From positions 1,882,497-1,946,496 of the forward strand of contig NZ_FQUP01000001.1 of the NCBI RefSeq assembly GCF_900129325.1: a stretch of DNA of 64,000 bases. Direction: 5' to 3'. The notes under the pieces were generated by a model that worked only from the letters and a program-made list of their open reading frames with translations, searched no databases and had not been told where the DNA came from. The position numbers were made by a program, and so were the translations under genes. The stretch comes from Kaistia soli DSM 19436 (GTDB lineage Bacteria; Pseudomonadota; Alphaproteobacteria; Rhizobiales; Kaistiaceae). Position 1 is the stretch's first letter, and each line of letters starts with the position of its first letter. This document shows, piece by piece, positions 32,667-41,528 of the stretch.

Positions 32667-33952
32667 GCCGCTTCCTCCTGGCGCAGCTTGAGGCCGACTC
32701 CGAGCGACGCGAGGGCGTCCCAGTAGCCGGGATAGGTCTTGCCGGTGCAATCCGGGTCGAGGATCGTGATGCCGCCGATCTTGAGGCCGGCAAGCGCGAA
32801 GCTCATGGCGATGCGATGGTCCGAATAGGTCTCGATCTCGGTCGGCAGTGTCTGGCCGCAAAGGGCGGGATCCGAAGCGACGATGAGATCATCGCCTTCC
32901 TCATGCGCGAGGCCCGGCCGGATGCGCGAAAGCTCGGTCGAGAGCGCGCGGATCCGGTCGCATTCCTTGACGCGGAGATTGGCGATGCCGACGAAGCGAA
33001 CCGGCGTCTCGTTGAAGGCCGCAAGCACCGCGAGTGTCGGTACGGCGTCCTGCATCTGCGAGCCATCGATGACTGCCGGCAGATGCGGGAATGCCGCGAT
33101 GAGCGCGGCCGCTTCGGCGTCGGGCTGCGTGAAGTCCTCAGCCTCCACGCCGAGATCGATGGCGCCGTTTGTCAACACGGAGGCCGCCCACAGATAGGTT
33201 GCCGCGGAAGCGTCGGGCTCGACGTGGATGTCGGCGGCCCTGTAGCCGGTCGGCTCGATGCGCCAAGTCGCGGCATCACGCCTCTCGACCTTCGCCCCGA
33301 AGGCGGTCATCGCCGCGACGGTCAGGTCGACATAGCCGCGCGCGCCGATATCGCTGCCGGTCAGCGCGACCTCGACCGGGCCCGTGCCGCAGGCCGCCGC
33401 CATCAGCAGGGCCGAGACATACTGGCTCGAAAGGCTGCCATCGATCTCGATACGGCCGCTGCCGAAGGCTCCGGTCCCATGGACGGTCACCGGCGGATAG
33501 CCCCCAGTATCGCTGCAATCGATGCCGACCGATTGCAGCGCTGCCACGAGCGGTCCGATCGGGCGCTTGCGCATGTGATCGTCGCCATTAACCACCACGG
33601 TGCCCTCGACGAGCGTCACCGCTGCCGTGAGGAAGCGCATCGCCGTGCCGGCATTGCCAAGGAAGAGCGGGCCGGCTGGCGGGAGGAGGCGTCCCGTCGA
33701 GGTGACGACGAAACTCGTCGCGTCGGGCTCGTCGACCGTGACGCCCATGTCGCGCAGCGCCGCCGCCATCAGCTTTGTGTCGAGGCTCTTCAGCGCGCCG
33801 GTGATGCGGCTGGTGCCGCTTGCCAGCGCCGCCAGCAGCAGCACTCGATTGGTGATCGACTTCGAGCCCGGCGGCGATACGCGGCCGTAGAGCGGAGCGG
33901 TCGCCGGCGTGATCGTGATTGCCTTGGTCGTGCGCTGTGCAGCTTCGCTCAT
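32663..33952 (-). CDS. aroA: 3-phosphoshikimate 1-carboxyvinyltransferase (EPSP synthase)
   Basis: A 429-residue shikimate-pathway enzyme joining shikimate-3-phosphate and PEP. SKSITNRVLLLAALASG and the GNAGTAMR motif mark the active site. Conserved Lys and Arg residues are in HMRKRPIGPL and KECDRIRALS. The residue after GNAGTAMR is Phe (GNAGTAMRFL), where E. coli class I enzymes have Pro101, a position known to influence glyphosate tolerance. The TTG-free ATG start is well placed. It overlaps hisI by the ATGA junction. This is a curious pairing, as it mixes aromatic and histidine pathways. Confidence 0.93.
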   Translation of the reverse strand: MSEAAQRTTKAITITPATAPLYGRVSPPGSKSITNRVLLLAALASGTSRITGALKSLDTKLMAAALRDMGVTVDEPDATSFVVTSTGRLLPPAGPLFLGNAGTAMRFLTAAVTLVEGTVVVNGDDHMRKRPIGPLVAALQSVGIDCSDTGGYPPVTVHGTGAFGSGRIEIDGSLSSQYVSALLMAAACGTGPVEVALTGSDIGARGYVDLTVAAMTAFGAKVERRDAATWRIEPTGYRAADIHVEPDASAATYLWAASVLTNGAIDLGVEAEDFTQPDAEAAALIAAFPHLPAVIDGSQMQDAVPTLAVLAAFNETPVRFVGIANLRVKECDRIRALSTELSRIRPGLAHEEGDDLIVASDPALCGQTLPTEIETYSDHRIAMSFALAGLKIGGITILDPDCTGKTYPGYWDALASLGVGLKLRQEEAA

Positions 33953-34027
33953 TTGTCAGGCCCTTGGTCTCAGGGAGAAGGTGAGCGGCTTAGACCAAAG
34001 ACGCGACCGCGCACAAGAGGCGGAGGC

Positions 34028-34648
34028 TCAGCGTCGGCCTTCGACGAGTTGCAGGAAGCGTGCGCGCTCGGCCGGATCGGTCTTGAAGACGCCCTTGAAG
34101 CTTGTCGTGACGGTCGAGACGCCGGATTTCCGCGCGCCGCGCATCGACACGCAGTGATGCTCGGCTTCGATCAGCACGGCGACGCCATGCGGCGCGAGCC
34201 CGATCTCGATCGCGTCTGCGATCTGCTGCGTCAGCCGCTCCTGCATCTGCAGCCGGCGCGCATAGGCATCGACCAGACGCGCCAGTTTCGAAAGGCCGAC
34301 GACACCTCCATTGGGCAGATAGGCGATATGGGCCTTGCCGATGAACGGCACCATGTGGTGCTCGCAATGGGAATGAAACGGGATGTCGCGCAGCAGCACG
34401 AAATCGTCATAGCCGCCGGCCTCGTCGAAGACACGGTCGAGAATCGCGGCGGGATCTTCTTCGTAGCCCGAATAGAATTCGCGATAGGCCTTCGCGACGC
34501 GCGCCGGCGTTTCCAGCAGCCCCTCGCGGTCGGGGTCGTCGCCGGCATAGGCGATGAGCGTGCGCACGGCCGCCTCGGCCTCAGCCGCACTCGGCCTTTC
34601 GGCGGCTCGCGGCGCATATTTCAGCTGCGGCGGGGTCTTGGCATCCAT
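34028..34648 (-). CDS. folE: GTP cyclohydrolase I
   Basis: A 206-residue type IA enzyme producing dihydroneopterin triphosphate from GTP, the first step of folate synthesis. Zinc ligands are visible as Cys and His in [11 protein letters not shown] and a Cys in [29 protein letters not shown] is the C-terminal core. ATG 34648 gives the family's usual length. Its ribosome site GGAG lies within a hairpin (34653-34680). The divergent NifU-like gene is 88 nt away. Confidence 0.93.
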   Translation of the reverse strand: MDAKTPPQLKYAPRAAERPSAAEAEAAVRTLIAYAGDDPDREGLLETPARVAKAYREFYSGYEEDPAAILDRVFDEAGGYDDFVLLRDIPFHSHCEHHMVPFIGKAHIAYLPNGGVVGLSKLARLVDAYARRLQMQERLTQQIADAIEIGLAPHGVAVLIEAEHHCVSMRGARKSGVSTVTTSFKGVFKTDPAERARFLQLVEGRR

Positions 34649-34652
34649 GCTC

Positions 34653-34700
34653 GACTCCGATGACGAACGGTTTCGGAGCCTTGTATCTGGATCGGAAGGC
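34653..34700 (-). promoter_or_regulatory. SD-sequestering hairpin upstream of folE
   Basis: On the minus strand GGCTCCGA (34680-34673) pairs with TCGGAGTC (34660-34653), burying the GGAG of folE. An upstream GCCTT (34700-34696) can instead pair with AAGGC (34682-34678), which overlaps the first arm. This gives two mutually exclusive structures. folE in Alphaproteobacteria is often under a THF-II riboswitch, but its core consensus was not recognised here. Confidence 0.4.
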
Positions 34701-34736
34701 CGGAACTTTCTATATCTCATCGCATCGGAGGCGCCG

Positions 34737-35186
34737 ATGATCGATGAAATCTACAATGCGCGGATCCTGGAATTCGCGGCCAATATCGAACGCATCGGCC
34801 GTCTTGCGGCGCCGCAGGCGACCGCGAAGGCGCATTCGCGGCTCTGCGGCTCCACCGTCACTGTCGATATCGTGATGGACGGCGATGTCGTGACGGATTT
34901 CGCGCATGACGTCCGGGCCTGCGCGCTCGGCCAGGCGACGTCGTCCGTCATGGCGCGGCATGTCGTCGGCGCGCGGGCGGAGGAACTCCGGGCGGTGCGC
35001 ATCGCAATGTACGCCATGCTCAAGGAGAATGGCGCGCCGCCGGAAGGCCGCTTTGCCGATCTCAAATATCTGGAGCCGGTGCGCGACTATCGCGCGCGCC
35101 ACGCCTCCACGTTGCTGACCTTCGATGCCGTCGTTGATGCCATTGGCCAGATCGAGGCCGCGCGCGCCGCGGAAGCCGCCGAATAG
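34737..35186 (+). CDS. NifU-like iron-sulfur scaffold protein
   Basis: A 149-residue protein of the IscU/SufU-like scaffold fold (NifU N-terminal domain). It begins with [17 protein letters not shown] and has one Cys in [12 protein letters not shown] and one in [13 protein letters not shown], two of the three cluster-ligand Cys. The third Cys typical of IscU is not seen in the C-terminal half, so cluster assembly is not certain. GGAGG lies about 6 nt before the ATG. It starts the plus-strand run VOC, secreted protein, yidD. Confidence 0.75.
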   Translation: MIDEIYNARILEFAANIERIGRLAAPQATAKAHSRLCGSTVTVDIVMDGDVVTDFAHDVRACALGQATSSVMARHVVGARAEELRAVRIAMYAMLKENGAPPEGRFADLKYLEPVRDYRARHASTLLTFDAVVDAIGQIEAARAAEAAE

Positions 35187-35195
35187 GAGACGCGC

Positions 35196-35564
35196 ATGGG
35201 CTACGATCATCTCGGCTTCAATGTGAAGAACTTTCTGGCGAGCCGCGATTTCTATATCCGCCTGTTGGCGCCGCTCGATATCGGCGTCGTCCATGAGACC
35301 GCCGACTGGGCGATGTTCGGCGAAAACGGGCGCGGTCTGCTCTGGATCGGCAGCTATGGTGCGCCGCCCGGACCCATCCATTTTGCGTTCAAGGCGCGCG
35401 ACCGTGCCGCCGTGCATGCATTCCATGCCGCGGGAATCGAGGCAGGCGGGCGCGACAATGGTGCGCCGGGGCCGCGGCCGCAGTATCATCCCGGCTATTA
35501 CGCCGCCTTCATCACCGACCCGGACGGCCATAATGTCGAAGCCGTGGTGCACGAGCATGGGTGA
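35196..35564 (+). CDS. VOC family protein
   Basis: This 122-residue protein is a single-domain glyoxalase-like protein (HLGFNVKNFLASRDFYIRLL at the start, DPDGHNVEAVVHEHG at the end). Potential metal ligands include the His of HLGFN, PIHFAF and a Glu in VEAVVHE. No substrate is known. It lies 9 nt after the NifU-like gene in one apparent operon and 10 nt before the secreted protein gene. Confidence 0.82.
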   Translation: MGYDHLGFNVKNFLASRDFYIRLLAPLDIGVVHETADWAMFGENGRGLLWIGSYGAPPGPIHFAFKARDRAAVHAFHAAGIEAGGRDNGAPGPRPQYHPGYYAAFITDPDGHNVEAVVHEHG

Positions 35565-35574
35565 GGTTCAGAGG

Positions 35575-35874
35575 ATGTCCAAACGCGTGCCGGCCGCGCT
35601 CATCGCGGTTGCCATAGTTGGGGCTGGCTTCCTGTCGGCTGCGGCTCCGGCTTTCGCGCTTTCCAGCGATGCGCAGACGATCGTGGATCGGCTGAAGGCC
35701 ACCATCCCGGATATGAAGCCGGTCTGTTCTGATCGTGGCAAGCTCACTGCCGCCGTGACGAGCGCGACGATCGCGCTTGCGACGGCGAAGAAGATTAACG
35801 GCGATCACGCGGTCGCCCGCAAGGCTGGCCAGGAGGCGGGGTATTATCTGTACTTCCACTGCCCACCGGCATGA
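35575..35874 (+). CDS. Hypothetical secreted protein
   Basis: A 99-residue protein with a Sec signal peptide (AALIAVAIVGAGFLSAAAPAFA, cleavage near residue 28). The mature part, about 70 residues, has two Cys (PVCSDRGK and YFHCPPA) and may form one disulfide. GAGG sits about 8 nt upstream of the ATG. It overlaps the yidD coding region. No family is recognised. It is likely periplasmic. Confidence 0.65.
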   Translation: MSKRVPAALIAVAIVGAGFLSAAAPAFALSSDAQTIVDRLKATIPDMKPVCSDRGKLTAAVTSATIALATAKKINGDHAVARKAGQEAGYYLYFHCPPA

Positions 35875-36208
35875 GGCGAATGCGCCTGACGCGCGCGCCA
35901 AAGGGCTGCCGGCGCTGATCGGCATTGGCCTGATCCGCCTCTACAAGCTGATGCTGTCGCCCTTTCTCGGCCAGAACTGCCGCTATCTGCCGACCTGTTC
36001 CAGCTATGGCGAGGAGGCGATCAGGCGGCATGGCCTCTGGGCGGGCGGATGGACGACGCTCGCCCGCTTCCAGCGCTGCGGACCGTTCGGCGCGTCGGGA
36101 TATGACCCAGTGCCGGAAGTGCTCAGGCCCGCTGCGCGCTGGTATCTGCCCTGGCGATACGGCCAGTGGACGGGAAAGCATATCGATCCGAAGACGCGGT
36201 TGGATTGA
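35777..36208 (+). CDS. yidD: Membrane protein insertion efficiency factor YidD
   Basis: The conserved YidD core is unmistakable: IRLYKLMLSPFLGQNCRYLPTCSSYGEEAIRRHGLWAGGW, then ARFQRCGPFGASGYDPVPE. It helps YidC insert membrane proteins and is membrane-associated through an N-terminal amphipathic helix. In this frame no ATG or GTG precedes the core. The first usable start is TTG 35777 inside the upstream secreted-protein gene, giving 143 residues with a 98-nt overlap. A CTG nearer the core is an alternative. The start is therefore uncertain. Confidence 0.8.
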   Translation: MRRRRRLTAITRSPARLARRRGIICTSTAHRHEANAPDARAKGLPALIGIGLIRLYKLMLSPFLGQNCRYLPTCSSYGEEAIRRHGLWAGGWTTLARFQRCGPFGASGYDPVPEVLRPAARWYLPWRYGQWTGKHIDPKTRLD

Positions 36209-36378
36209 GCGGCTAGACCGGTGTTCGGTCAAGAGTCTTGCGCGGGGCCTCGCCGTGGGGCATCTAGCCCGTCCCCTACAGGCATCAGGCCGGATCAGCA
36301 GTCCTGAACTGCTTAAATTGTCCGGTGCGGCTTCCCTGCCTTGGTGCCATTCCTGGCCCTCACAATGGTGCGAGATCG

Positions 36379-36786
36379 ATGAGCAAGCGATATGCCGGCT
36401 CTTGCCTCTGCGGCGAAGTCAGGTTCGAGATTTCCGGAGCGTTCGAACATTTCTTCCTGTGTCACTGCGATCGCTGCCGAAAGGACACGGGGTCCGCACA
36501 CGCGGCAAACCTTTTCTCGACGACGGCGGCCATCACCTGGCTTTCGGGCCAGGAAAATGCGCGGACGTTTCAGGTGCCGTCCTCGCGACATCGGAAGAGT
36601 TTTTGCTCTAAATGCGGCTCCGCGCTTCCCGATGTCCAGTTCGATGGGGGTCTGCTGGTGGTGCCGGCGGGGAGCCTCGATGTCGATATCGATATCGAGC
36701 CCAACGCCCACATCTTCTTCGCCGAGCGGGCGAATTGGGACGAGCAACTGGAAGCGGCGCCGAAGATCGACGGGCTGCCCGGCTGA
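36379..36786 (+). CDS. GFA family protein
   Basis: A 135-residue GFA-like (glutathione-dependent formaldehyde-activating enzyme family) zinc protein. Cys clusters are in GSCLCGEVRFEI, FLCHCDRCRKDT and KSFCSKCGSALP, providing the two zinc sites. Most such proteins are not proven to act on formaldehyde or glutathione. ATG 36379 is selected by its fit to the family start (SKRYAGSCLCG). It is isolated. Confidence 0.85.
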   Translation: MSKRYAGSCLCGEVRFEISGAFEHFFLCHCDRCRKDTGSAHAANLFSTTAAITWLSGQENARTFQVPSSRHRKSFCSKCGSALPDVQFDGGLLVVPAGSLDVDIDIEPNAHIFFAERANWDEQLEAAPKIDGLPG

Positions 36787-37140
36787 TAGCGAAGGCGGCG
36801 GGCGGTAATTTCTCGCGGCTCGCGTATTTTTGCGACCGGCTTTGGCGTTGGCTGCGCGGAAACAGCTCGACGATGCTTGGGATGAGTGACTTTCCGACCC
36901 TGTCCTGGTTATGGCCGGCGGCATAGTGATATTCGGAGCGGTACTCGGTATTCAGCTGCGTCGAGGCGCTGCCTATCGGAAGCTGCCCGTACGTCGCGGA
37001 TAGGTTTTGGCGGACCGGTTGTCCGCCGAACTCAACTGCGTTATCTCCTGCCGCGCCGGGCTGACCGGCGCTTCCGGCGGCCCCCTGCCGCCAGCAACGC
37101 TTACCCGCGCTCGTCTGCGGGAGTGAGCAGGAGAGATACG
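36787..37140. other. thrS upstream region
   Basis: About 350 nt before thrS, with no supported ORF. A 7-bp hairpin (37009-37015 with 37021-37027, loop CGGTT) lies 114 nt before the ATG. AGGAGAG is the thrS ribosome site. No T-box or riboswitch pattern was recognised, as expected outside Firmicutes. The promoter could not be pinned down. Confidence 0.4.
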
Positions 37141-39114
37141 ATGATCCATCTGACCTTCCCCGATGGCTCGGTTCGCGAATTCGCCGCTGGTACGACCGGC
37201 CGGCAGGTCGCCGAAGGGATTTCGAAATCGCTGGCCAAGAAGTCGGTCGCGATGACGCTTGGCGGCACGCTCACCGACCTTTCCGACCCGATCACTGCCG
37301 ATGCTTCGATCGAGATCGTGACGCGTGATGATCCGCGGGCGCTCGAGCTGATCCGCCACGACGCAGCGCATGTGATGGCCGAGGCCGTGCAGGAACTTTT
37401 TCCGGGCACCCAGGTCACCATCGGCCCGGTGATCGAGAACGGCTTCTATTACGACTTCGCGCGCCCTGAGCCGTTCACCACCGAGGATCTGCCGAAGATC
37501 GAGGCGAAGATGCGCGAGATCATCACGCGCAACGCCCATTTCACCAAGGAAGTCTGGTCGCGCGAAGAGGCGAAGCGCGTCTTCGCGGCCAAGGGCGAGG
37601 CGTTCAAGCTCGAGCTGATCGACGCCATCCCGGCTGGCCAGGACCTCAAGATCTACAAGCAGGGCCAGTGGTTCGACCTTTGCCGTGGCCCGCATATGGC
37701 CTCGACGGGCCAGATCGGCTCGGCCTTCAAGCTGACCAAGGTTGCCGGTGCCTATTGGCGCGGCGACTCGACCAAGCCGATGCTGACGCGCATCTATGGC
37801 ACCGCCTGGCATGACCAGGTCGAGCTCGACGCCTATCTCCACATGCTGGAGGAGGCGGAGAAGCGCGACCATCGCAAGCTCGGCCGCGAGATGGACCTGT
37901 TCCATTTCCAGGAAGAGGGACCCGGCGTCGTCTTCTGGCATTCCAAGGGCTGGTCGATGTTCCAGGAGCTGATCGCCTATATGCGGCGGCGCCTGCGTCC
38001 GCTCGGCTATCAGGAGGTCAACGCGCCCCAGCTGCTCGACAAGTCGCTGTGGGAGACCTCAGGCCATTGGGGCTGGTACAAGGAGAACATGTTCGCGGCG
38101 CAGTCGGCCGGCGATGATACCGAGGACGAACGCGTCTTCGCGATCAAGCCGATGAACTGCCCCGGCCATGTTCAGATATTCAAGCATGGCTTGAAGTCCT
38201 ATCGCGATCTGCCTCTGCGCATGGCCGAATTTGGCGCCGTGCATCGCTACGAACCCTCGGGCGCGCTGCACGGGCTGATGCGCGTGCGCGGCTTCACGCA
38301 GGACGACGCGCATATCTTCTGCACCGAAGAGCAGATGGCGGCCGAGTGCCTGAAGATCAACGACCTGATCCTCTCGACCTATGCCGATTTCGGTTTCGGC
38401 GAAGTGGTCGTGAAGCTCTCGACCCGCCCTGAAAAGCGGGTCGGCTCCGATGCGGTGTGGGATCACGCCGAAGCGGTGATGATGCGTGTGCTCAAGACCA
38501 TCGAGGAACAGTCGGGCGGCAAGATCAAGACCGGCATCCTTGAGGGCGAGGGCGCGTTCTATGGGCCGAAATTCGAATACACGTTGCGCGATGCGATCGG
38601 CCGCGAATGGCAGTGCGGCACCACGCAGGTCGACTTCAACCTGCCGGAGCGGTTCGGCGCCTTCTATGTCGACAGCGACGGCACCAAGAAGACGCCGGTG
38701 ATGATCCACCGGGCCATCTGCGGTTCGATGGAGCGCTTCCTCGGCATCCTGATCGAGCATTTTGCCGGCCATTTCCCGCTCTGGTTCGCGCCGGTGCAGG
38801 TTGTGGTGGCGACGATCACGTCAGAGGCCGATGGCTATGCCGAGGCGGTCGTAGAGAAGCTGCGCGCGGCCGGCCTCCGGGCCGAGGTTGATCTTCGCAA
38901 CGAGAAGATCAACTACAAGGTGCGCGAACACTCCGTTGCCAAGGTCCCGGTGATCCTCGTCTGCGGCAAGCGCGAGGCGGAAGAGGGTACGGTGAATATC
39001 CGCCGCCTCGGCTCGCGCGACCAGGTCTCGGCAACGCTCGACCAGGCACTCGCCGATCTCCTGGCGGAGGCGACCCCGCCCGACCTGCAGCGCAAGGGGC
39101 AGGTTGCTGCCTGA
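37141..39114 (+). CDS. thrS: Threonine--tRNA ligase
   Basis: A 657-residue class II synthetase. The N-terminal TGS and editing domains are present ([18 protein letters not shown] and [16 protein letters not shown] with the editing HxxxH). The catalytic core covers motif 1 ([13 protein letters not shown]), motif 2 ([28 protein letters not shown]) and motif 3 ([21 protein letters not shown]). The anticodon domain is at the C-terminus ([15 protein letters not shown]). Zinc ligands are Cys in MNCPGH and two His. The open frame starts earlier at 36886, but ATG 37141 behind AGGAGAG fits the family start MIHLTFPDG. Confidence 0.95.
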   Translation: MIHLTFPDGSVREFAAGTTGRQVAEGISKSLAKKSVAMTLGGTLTDLSDPITADASIEIVTRDDPRALELIRHDAAHVMAEAVQELFPGTQVTIGPVIENGFYYDFARPEPFTTEDLPKIEAKMREIITRNAHFTKEVWSREEAKRVFAAKGEAFKLELIDAIPAGQDLKIYKQGQWFDLCRGPHMASTGQIGSAFKLTKVAGAYWRGDSTKPMLTRIYGTAWHDQVELDAYLHMLEEAEKRDHRKLGREMDLFHFQEEGPGVVFWHSKGWSMFQELIAYMRRRLRPLGYQEVNAPQLLDKSLWETSGHWGWYKENMFAAQSAGDDTEDERVFAIKPMNCPGHVQIFKHGLKSYRDLPLRMAEFGAVHRYEPSGALHGLMRVRGFTQDDAHIFCTEEQMAAECLKINDLILSTYADFGFGEVVVKLSTRPEKRVGSDAVWDHAEAVMMRVLKTIEEQSGGKIKTGILEGEGAFYGPKFEYTLRDAIGREWQCGTTQVDFNLPERFGAFYVDSDGTKKTPVMIHRAICGSMERFLGILIEHFAGHFPLWFAPVQVVVATITSEADGYAEAVVEKLRAAGLRAEVDLRNEKINYKVREHSVAKVPVILVCGKREAEEGTVNIRRLGSRDQVSATLDQALADLLAEATPPDLQRKGQVAA

Positions 39115-39122
39115 CCATATGC

Positions 39123-39150
39123 GGCGCGCGGCTTTACCGAGCCGCGCGCC
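39123..39150. terminator. Hairpin terminator after thrS
   Basis: An 11-bp GC-rich perfect stem (39123-39133 with 39140-39150) with a 6-nt loop lies 9 nt after the thrS stop. It converges with the VOC gene ending at 39176. No T-run follows, so termination could be bidirectional and of the intrinsic-weak type. Confidence 0.55.
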
Positions 39151-39175
39151 GGTTGGATGAACTGATTGCCGGAAT

Positions 39176-39592
39176 TCACCGTTCGAGCCGCTGGATCGCC
39201 TCGGCGGAGACAGGCGTGAAGAAATTGACGAGATTGCCGTCGGGATCGCGAAAGAGCAGCGAGCGGTTGCCCCAGGGCATCGTTGTCGGTGACTGGACGA
39301 GGCTGTCGCCAAGGACATCCCCCAGATCTTGGAATGCCTTATCGACGTCGGCCACGCGGAATTCGATGATTGCTGTGTGATTGTCCGCCGGCCGCGCAAC
39401 CCCCGCGCCGAACATCTGCACCGTACGGGCGCTGCCGATCGCCAGTGTGCAAGCCGGCGTAACCAGTTCCGCGAAATCGTCGGTGTAGCGAATGGCTGCC
39501 ATGCCTGTCACGCGTTCGTAGAACGCCATCAGCCGACCGACGTCGGTTGTGATGATGCGGATCGAGACAAGACTCATCGAGACGGAATTCAT
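39176..39592 (-). CDS. VOC family protein
   Basis: A 138-residue glyoxalase-like protein. The opening SLVSIRIITTDVGRLMAFYERVTG and the closing LFRDPDGNLVNFFTPV are typical. The substrate is not predictable. AAAGAGAGCCCGCC precedes the ATG. It is divergent from the WYL regulator gene (95-nt gap) and probably controlled by it, an inference from arrangement only. Confidence 0.82.
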   Translation of the reverse strand: MNSVSMSLVSIRIITTDVGRLMAFYERVTGMAAIRYTDDFAELVTPACTLAIGSARTVQMFGAGVARPADNHTAIIEFRVADVDKAFQDLGDVLGDSLVQSPTTMPWGNRSLLFRDPDGNLVNFFTPVSAEAIQRLER

Positions 39593-39687
39593 GGCGGGCT
39601 CTCTTTCGGCGGTGCGTGAATGGCGATGAAACCGATCCGCTTGTAAAAGGAGCCTGCTGCCAGCGTTCCGTCAGCAGGAGAACCGGG

Positions 39688-40395
39688 TTGCGTCGCGCCG
39701 ATCGATTATTTCAACTGATCCAGATCCTCCGGCGCACACGAATGCCGGTCACGGCAGCGGCGCTTGCCGAGGAACTGGAGGTTTCGAAGCGGTCCGTCTA
39801 CCGCGACATCGCCGACCTCATGGGCCAACGTGTTCCCATCCATGGCGAAGCGGGCTTCGGCTATGTGCTCGGCAGTGGGTACGATATGCCGCCGCTGATG
39901 CTGACGGCGGACGAGGTCGAAGCGGCGGTGCTCGGCGCCCAATGGGTGGCCGACAAGGGGGATCCGGTGCTTGCCGCTGCCGCGCGTGACCTGATCGCGA
40001 AAATCTCCGCGGCCCTTCCGGAACGGCTCCGCGACCTCGTTGTCGATCCGACGCTTGCCGCGGCGCCGGCGCGGGAGATGCCGCGCGACAGGATCGATGT
40101 CGCGAGGGCCCGGTTGTGGATCCGCGACGGCAAGAAGATCCGTATCCTCTATCGCACGGGAGAAGGGGAGCCGAGCGAGCGGGTCATCTGGCCGGCGATG
40201 CTCGGCTATACCGAACATGTTCGGCTGCTTGCCGCCTGGTGCGAACTGCGCCAGGACTTTCGCTTGTTCCGGCTGGACCGCATAGACGCGGCCGAGTTCC
40301 TCGATGATCGCCACGGGCGTCGGCCCGGCGAATTGCGGTCGGCGTGGCGGCGTCAGTTCGCGGCGCGTGAACACCCGGCGGCCCGCCAGATATAA
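39688..40395 (+). CDS. HTH-WYL transcriptional regulator (YafY family)
   Basis: A 235-residue regulator. An N-terminal winged HTH (RADRLFQLIQILRR, TAAALAEELEVSKRSVYRDIADL) is followed by a WYL domain (DGKKIRILYRTGEGEPSERVIWPAMLGYTEHVRLLAAW, with RLDRIDA ending it). TTG 39688 is selected: AGGAG lies 7 nt upstream and homologues start MRRADRLF. The GTG at 39616 adds 24 residues without family match. It is divergent from the VOC gene, its likely target. WYL domains often sense nucleic-acid-related or small ligands. Confidence 0.82.
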   Translation: MRRADRLFQLIQILRRTRMPVTAAALAEELEVSKRSVYRDIADLMGQRVPIHGEAGFGYVLGSGYDMPPLMLTADEVEAAVLGAQWVADKGDPVLAAAARDLIAKISAALPERLRDLVVDPTLAAAPAREMPRDRIDVARARLWIRDGKKIRILYRTGEGEPSERVIWPAMLGYTEHVRLLAAWCELRQDFRLFRLDRIDAAEFLDDRHGRRPGELRSAWRRQFAAREHPAARQI

Positions 40396-40475
40396 CCCGC
40401 ATCCCACGCGAAGCTGGCGCGAGTCTGCATGTCTCGAAGTTGTGGATCGGACTGAGAAGGACGGAGAGGAGTGGG

Positions 40476-41420
40476 ATGAGGCTGTCAAAAGATCGGGTCG
40501 ACGATGCAATAAAAACGCTTGAGCTCGGTCGTGTCGTTGACATAACGCCGCTCTCAGGCGGCACGTCGCCTGTGTTTCGGCTCGACCTCTCCAGCGATGT
40601 CTCCGTAGTTCTCAAGTCTTATCCAGACGACGGCGACAAGACTCCCGCCCGTGAAGCGCTTGCGGCGCGCCAGTTTCTGGCGGTCGCCGTGCCGGTGACG
40701 CGGTATCTGCTGATCGACGAAACCAGGAACGTGCTGCCGTTTCGCTTTGCCATCACCAACTGTTTGCCGGGTGTCGCCGGCGGGTCGCTCAAAGACCATA
40801 GGGACATCGCCAGCCTCTACCGCCAGACTGGCGGGCTGCTCCGCACGCTGCACGCGATCGCGATGCCAGCCTATGGCGCCTTTGGCCCGGACGGCATCAT
40901 CGATCCCGTTTCGACGAACGCCGCCTTCATACGCCGTATCATCGAGGACGCTTTTGGGCGCTTTGCTGCCTTTGGCGCCGACACTCATGTGAGTGCGCGC
41001 CTGCGCGCGATCATCGAGCAGCATTTCCAATCGGTGACTTCGCACAGCATCGGCGCGGTCTTTGCGCACGATGATCTTCACCCGAACAATGTCCTGGCGG
41101 TCGAGGACGATCGGGGAAATCTCGTATTGAGTGGGCTGGTCGATTTCGGAAACGCACGGGCTGCCGATGCTGTCTTCGACCTGGCCAAATGTCTCTTCTG
41201 CTCAGAGCATGATGCTCCTGGCAGCACGCCGCATATCTTGGCTGGCTATGGCGAGATTGATCATCCAAGCCCTGCACTGGCCATCTGGTACTACACGATC
41301 CTGCATCGCATGGTGATGTGGTGGTGGCTACGACATGTCGGTGTCATTCCTTCAGCCACCTCGCCGAGCGACCTGATGGATCGCCTCATAGAGACCGGAG
41401 ATTCAACGGCAGCGCCGTAG
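40476..41420 (+). CDS. APH-family phosphotransferase
   Basis: A 314-residue aminoglycoside-phosphotransferase-fold kinase. The Brenner motif HDDLHPNNVL carries the catalytic Asp and Asn, and the Mg-binding Asp lies in LVDFGNARAADA. The N-lobe Lys is in SVVLKSYPDD. GAGAGGAG stands before ATG 40476. The family includes homoserine, choline and antibiotic kinases, and there is no indication of which substrate. It has no regulator beside it, so a resistance role is unlikely to be inferred. Confidence 0.8.
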   Translation: MRLSKDRVDDAIKTLELGRVVDITPLSGGTSPVFRLDLSSDVSVVLKSYPDDGDKTPAREALAARQFLAVAVPVTRYLLIDETRNVLPFRFAITNCLPGVAGGSLKDHRDIASLYRQTGGLLRTLHAIAMPAYGAFGPDGIIDPVSTNAAFIRRIIEDAFGRFAAFGADTHVSARLRAIIEQHFQSVTSHSIGAVFAHDDLHPNNVLAVEDDRGNLVLSGLVDFGNARAADAVFDLAKCLFCSEHDAPGSTPHILAGYGEIDHPSPALAIWYYTILHRMVMWWWLRHVGVIPSATSPSDLMDRLIETGDSTAAP

Positions 41421-41528
41421 CAATGTCGACCCGACCTTGGGCACGTTCTCGCGAAGAAGAGCCGCGCGGCACAGCATCGGGGAGCAGAAGAGGCCGGCAA
41501 GATCACGGCGATCCGCGAAGGCCGTCTT

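Noticed and set aside
32816..34663. 615-codon plus-strand open frame across aroA and folE
   Set aside because: It is antisense to two firm genes (aroA, folE), begins within one and ends in the other, and its translation is Arg/Asp/Gly-rich without any domain. High GC makes such antisense frames common.
35871..35883. ATG codons at 35871 and 35880 as yidD starts
   Set aside because: Both are in a different frame from the YidD core. Using them would need a frameshift for which there is no other sign.
36787..37140. T-box or amino-acid riboswitch upstream of thrS
   Set aside because: T-boxes are essentially absent from alphaproteobacteria. Only a short 7-bp hairpin was found, and no specifier loop or antiterminator pattern was seen.
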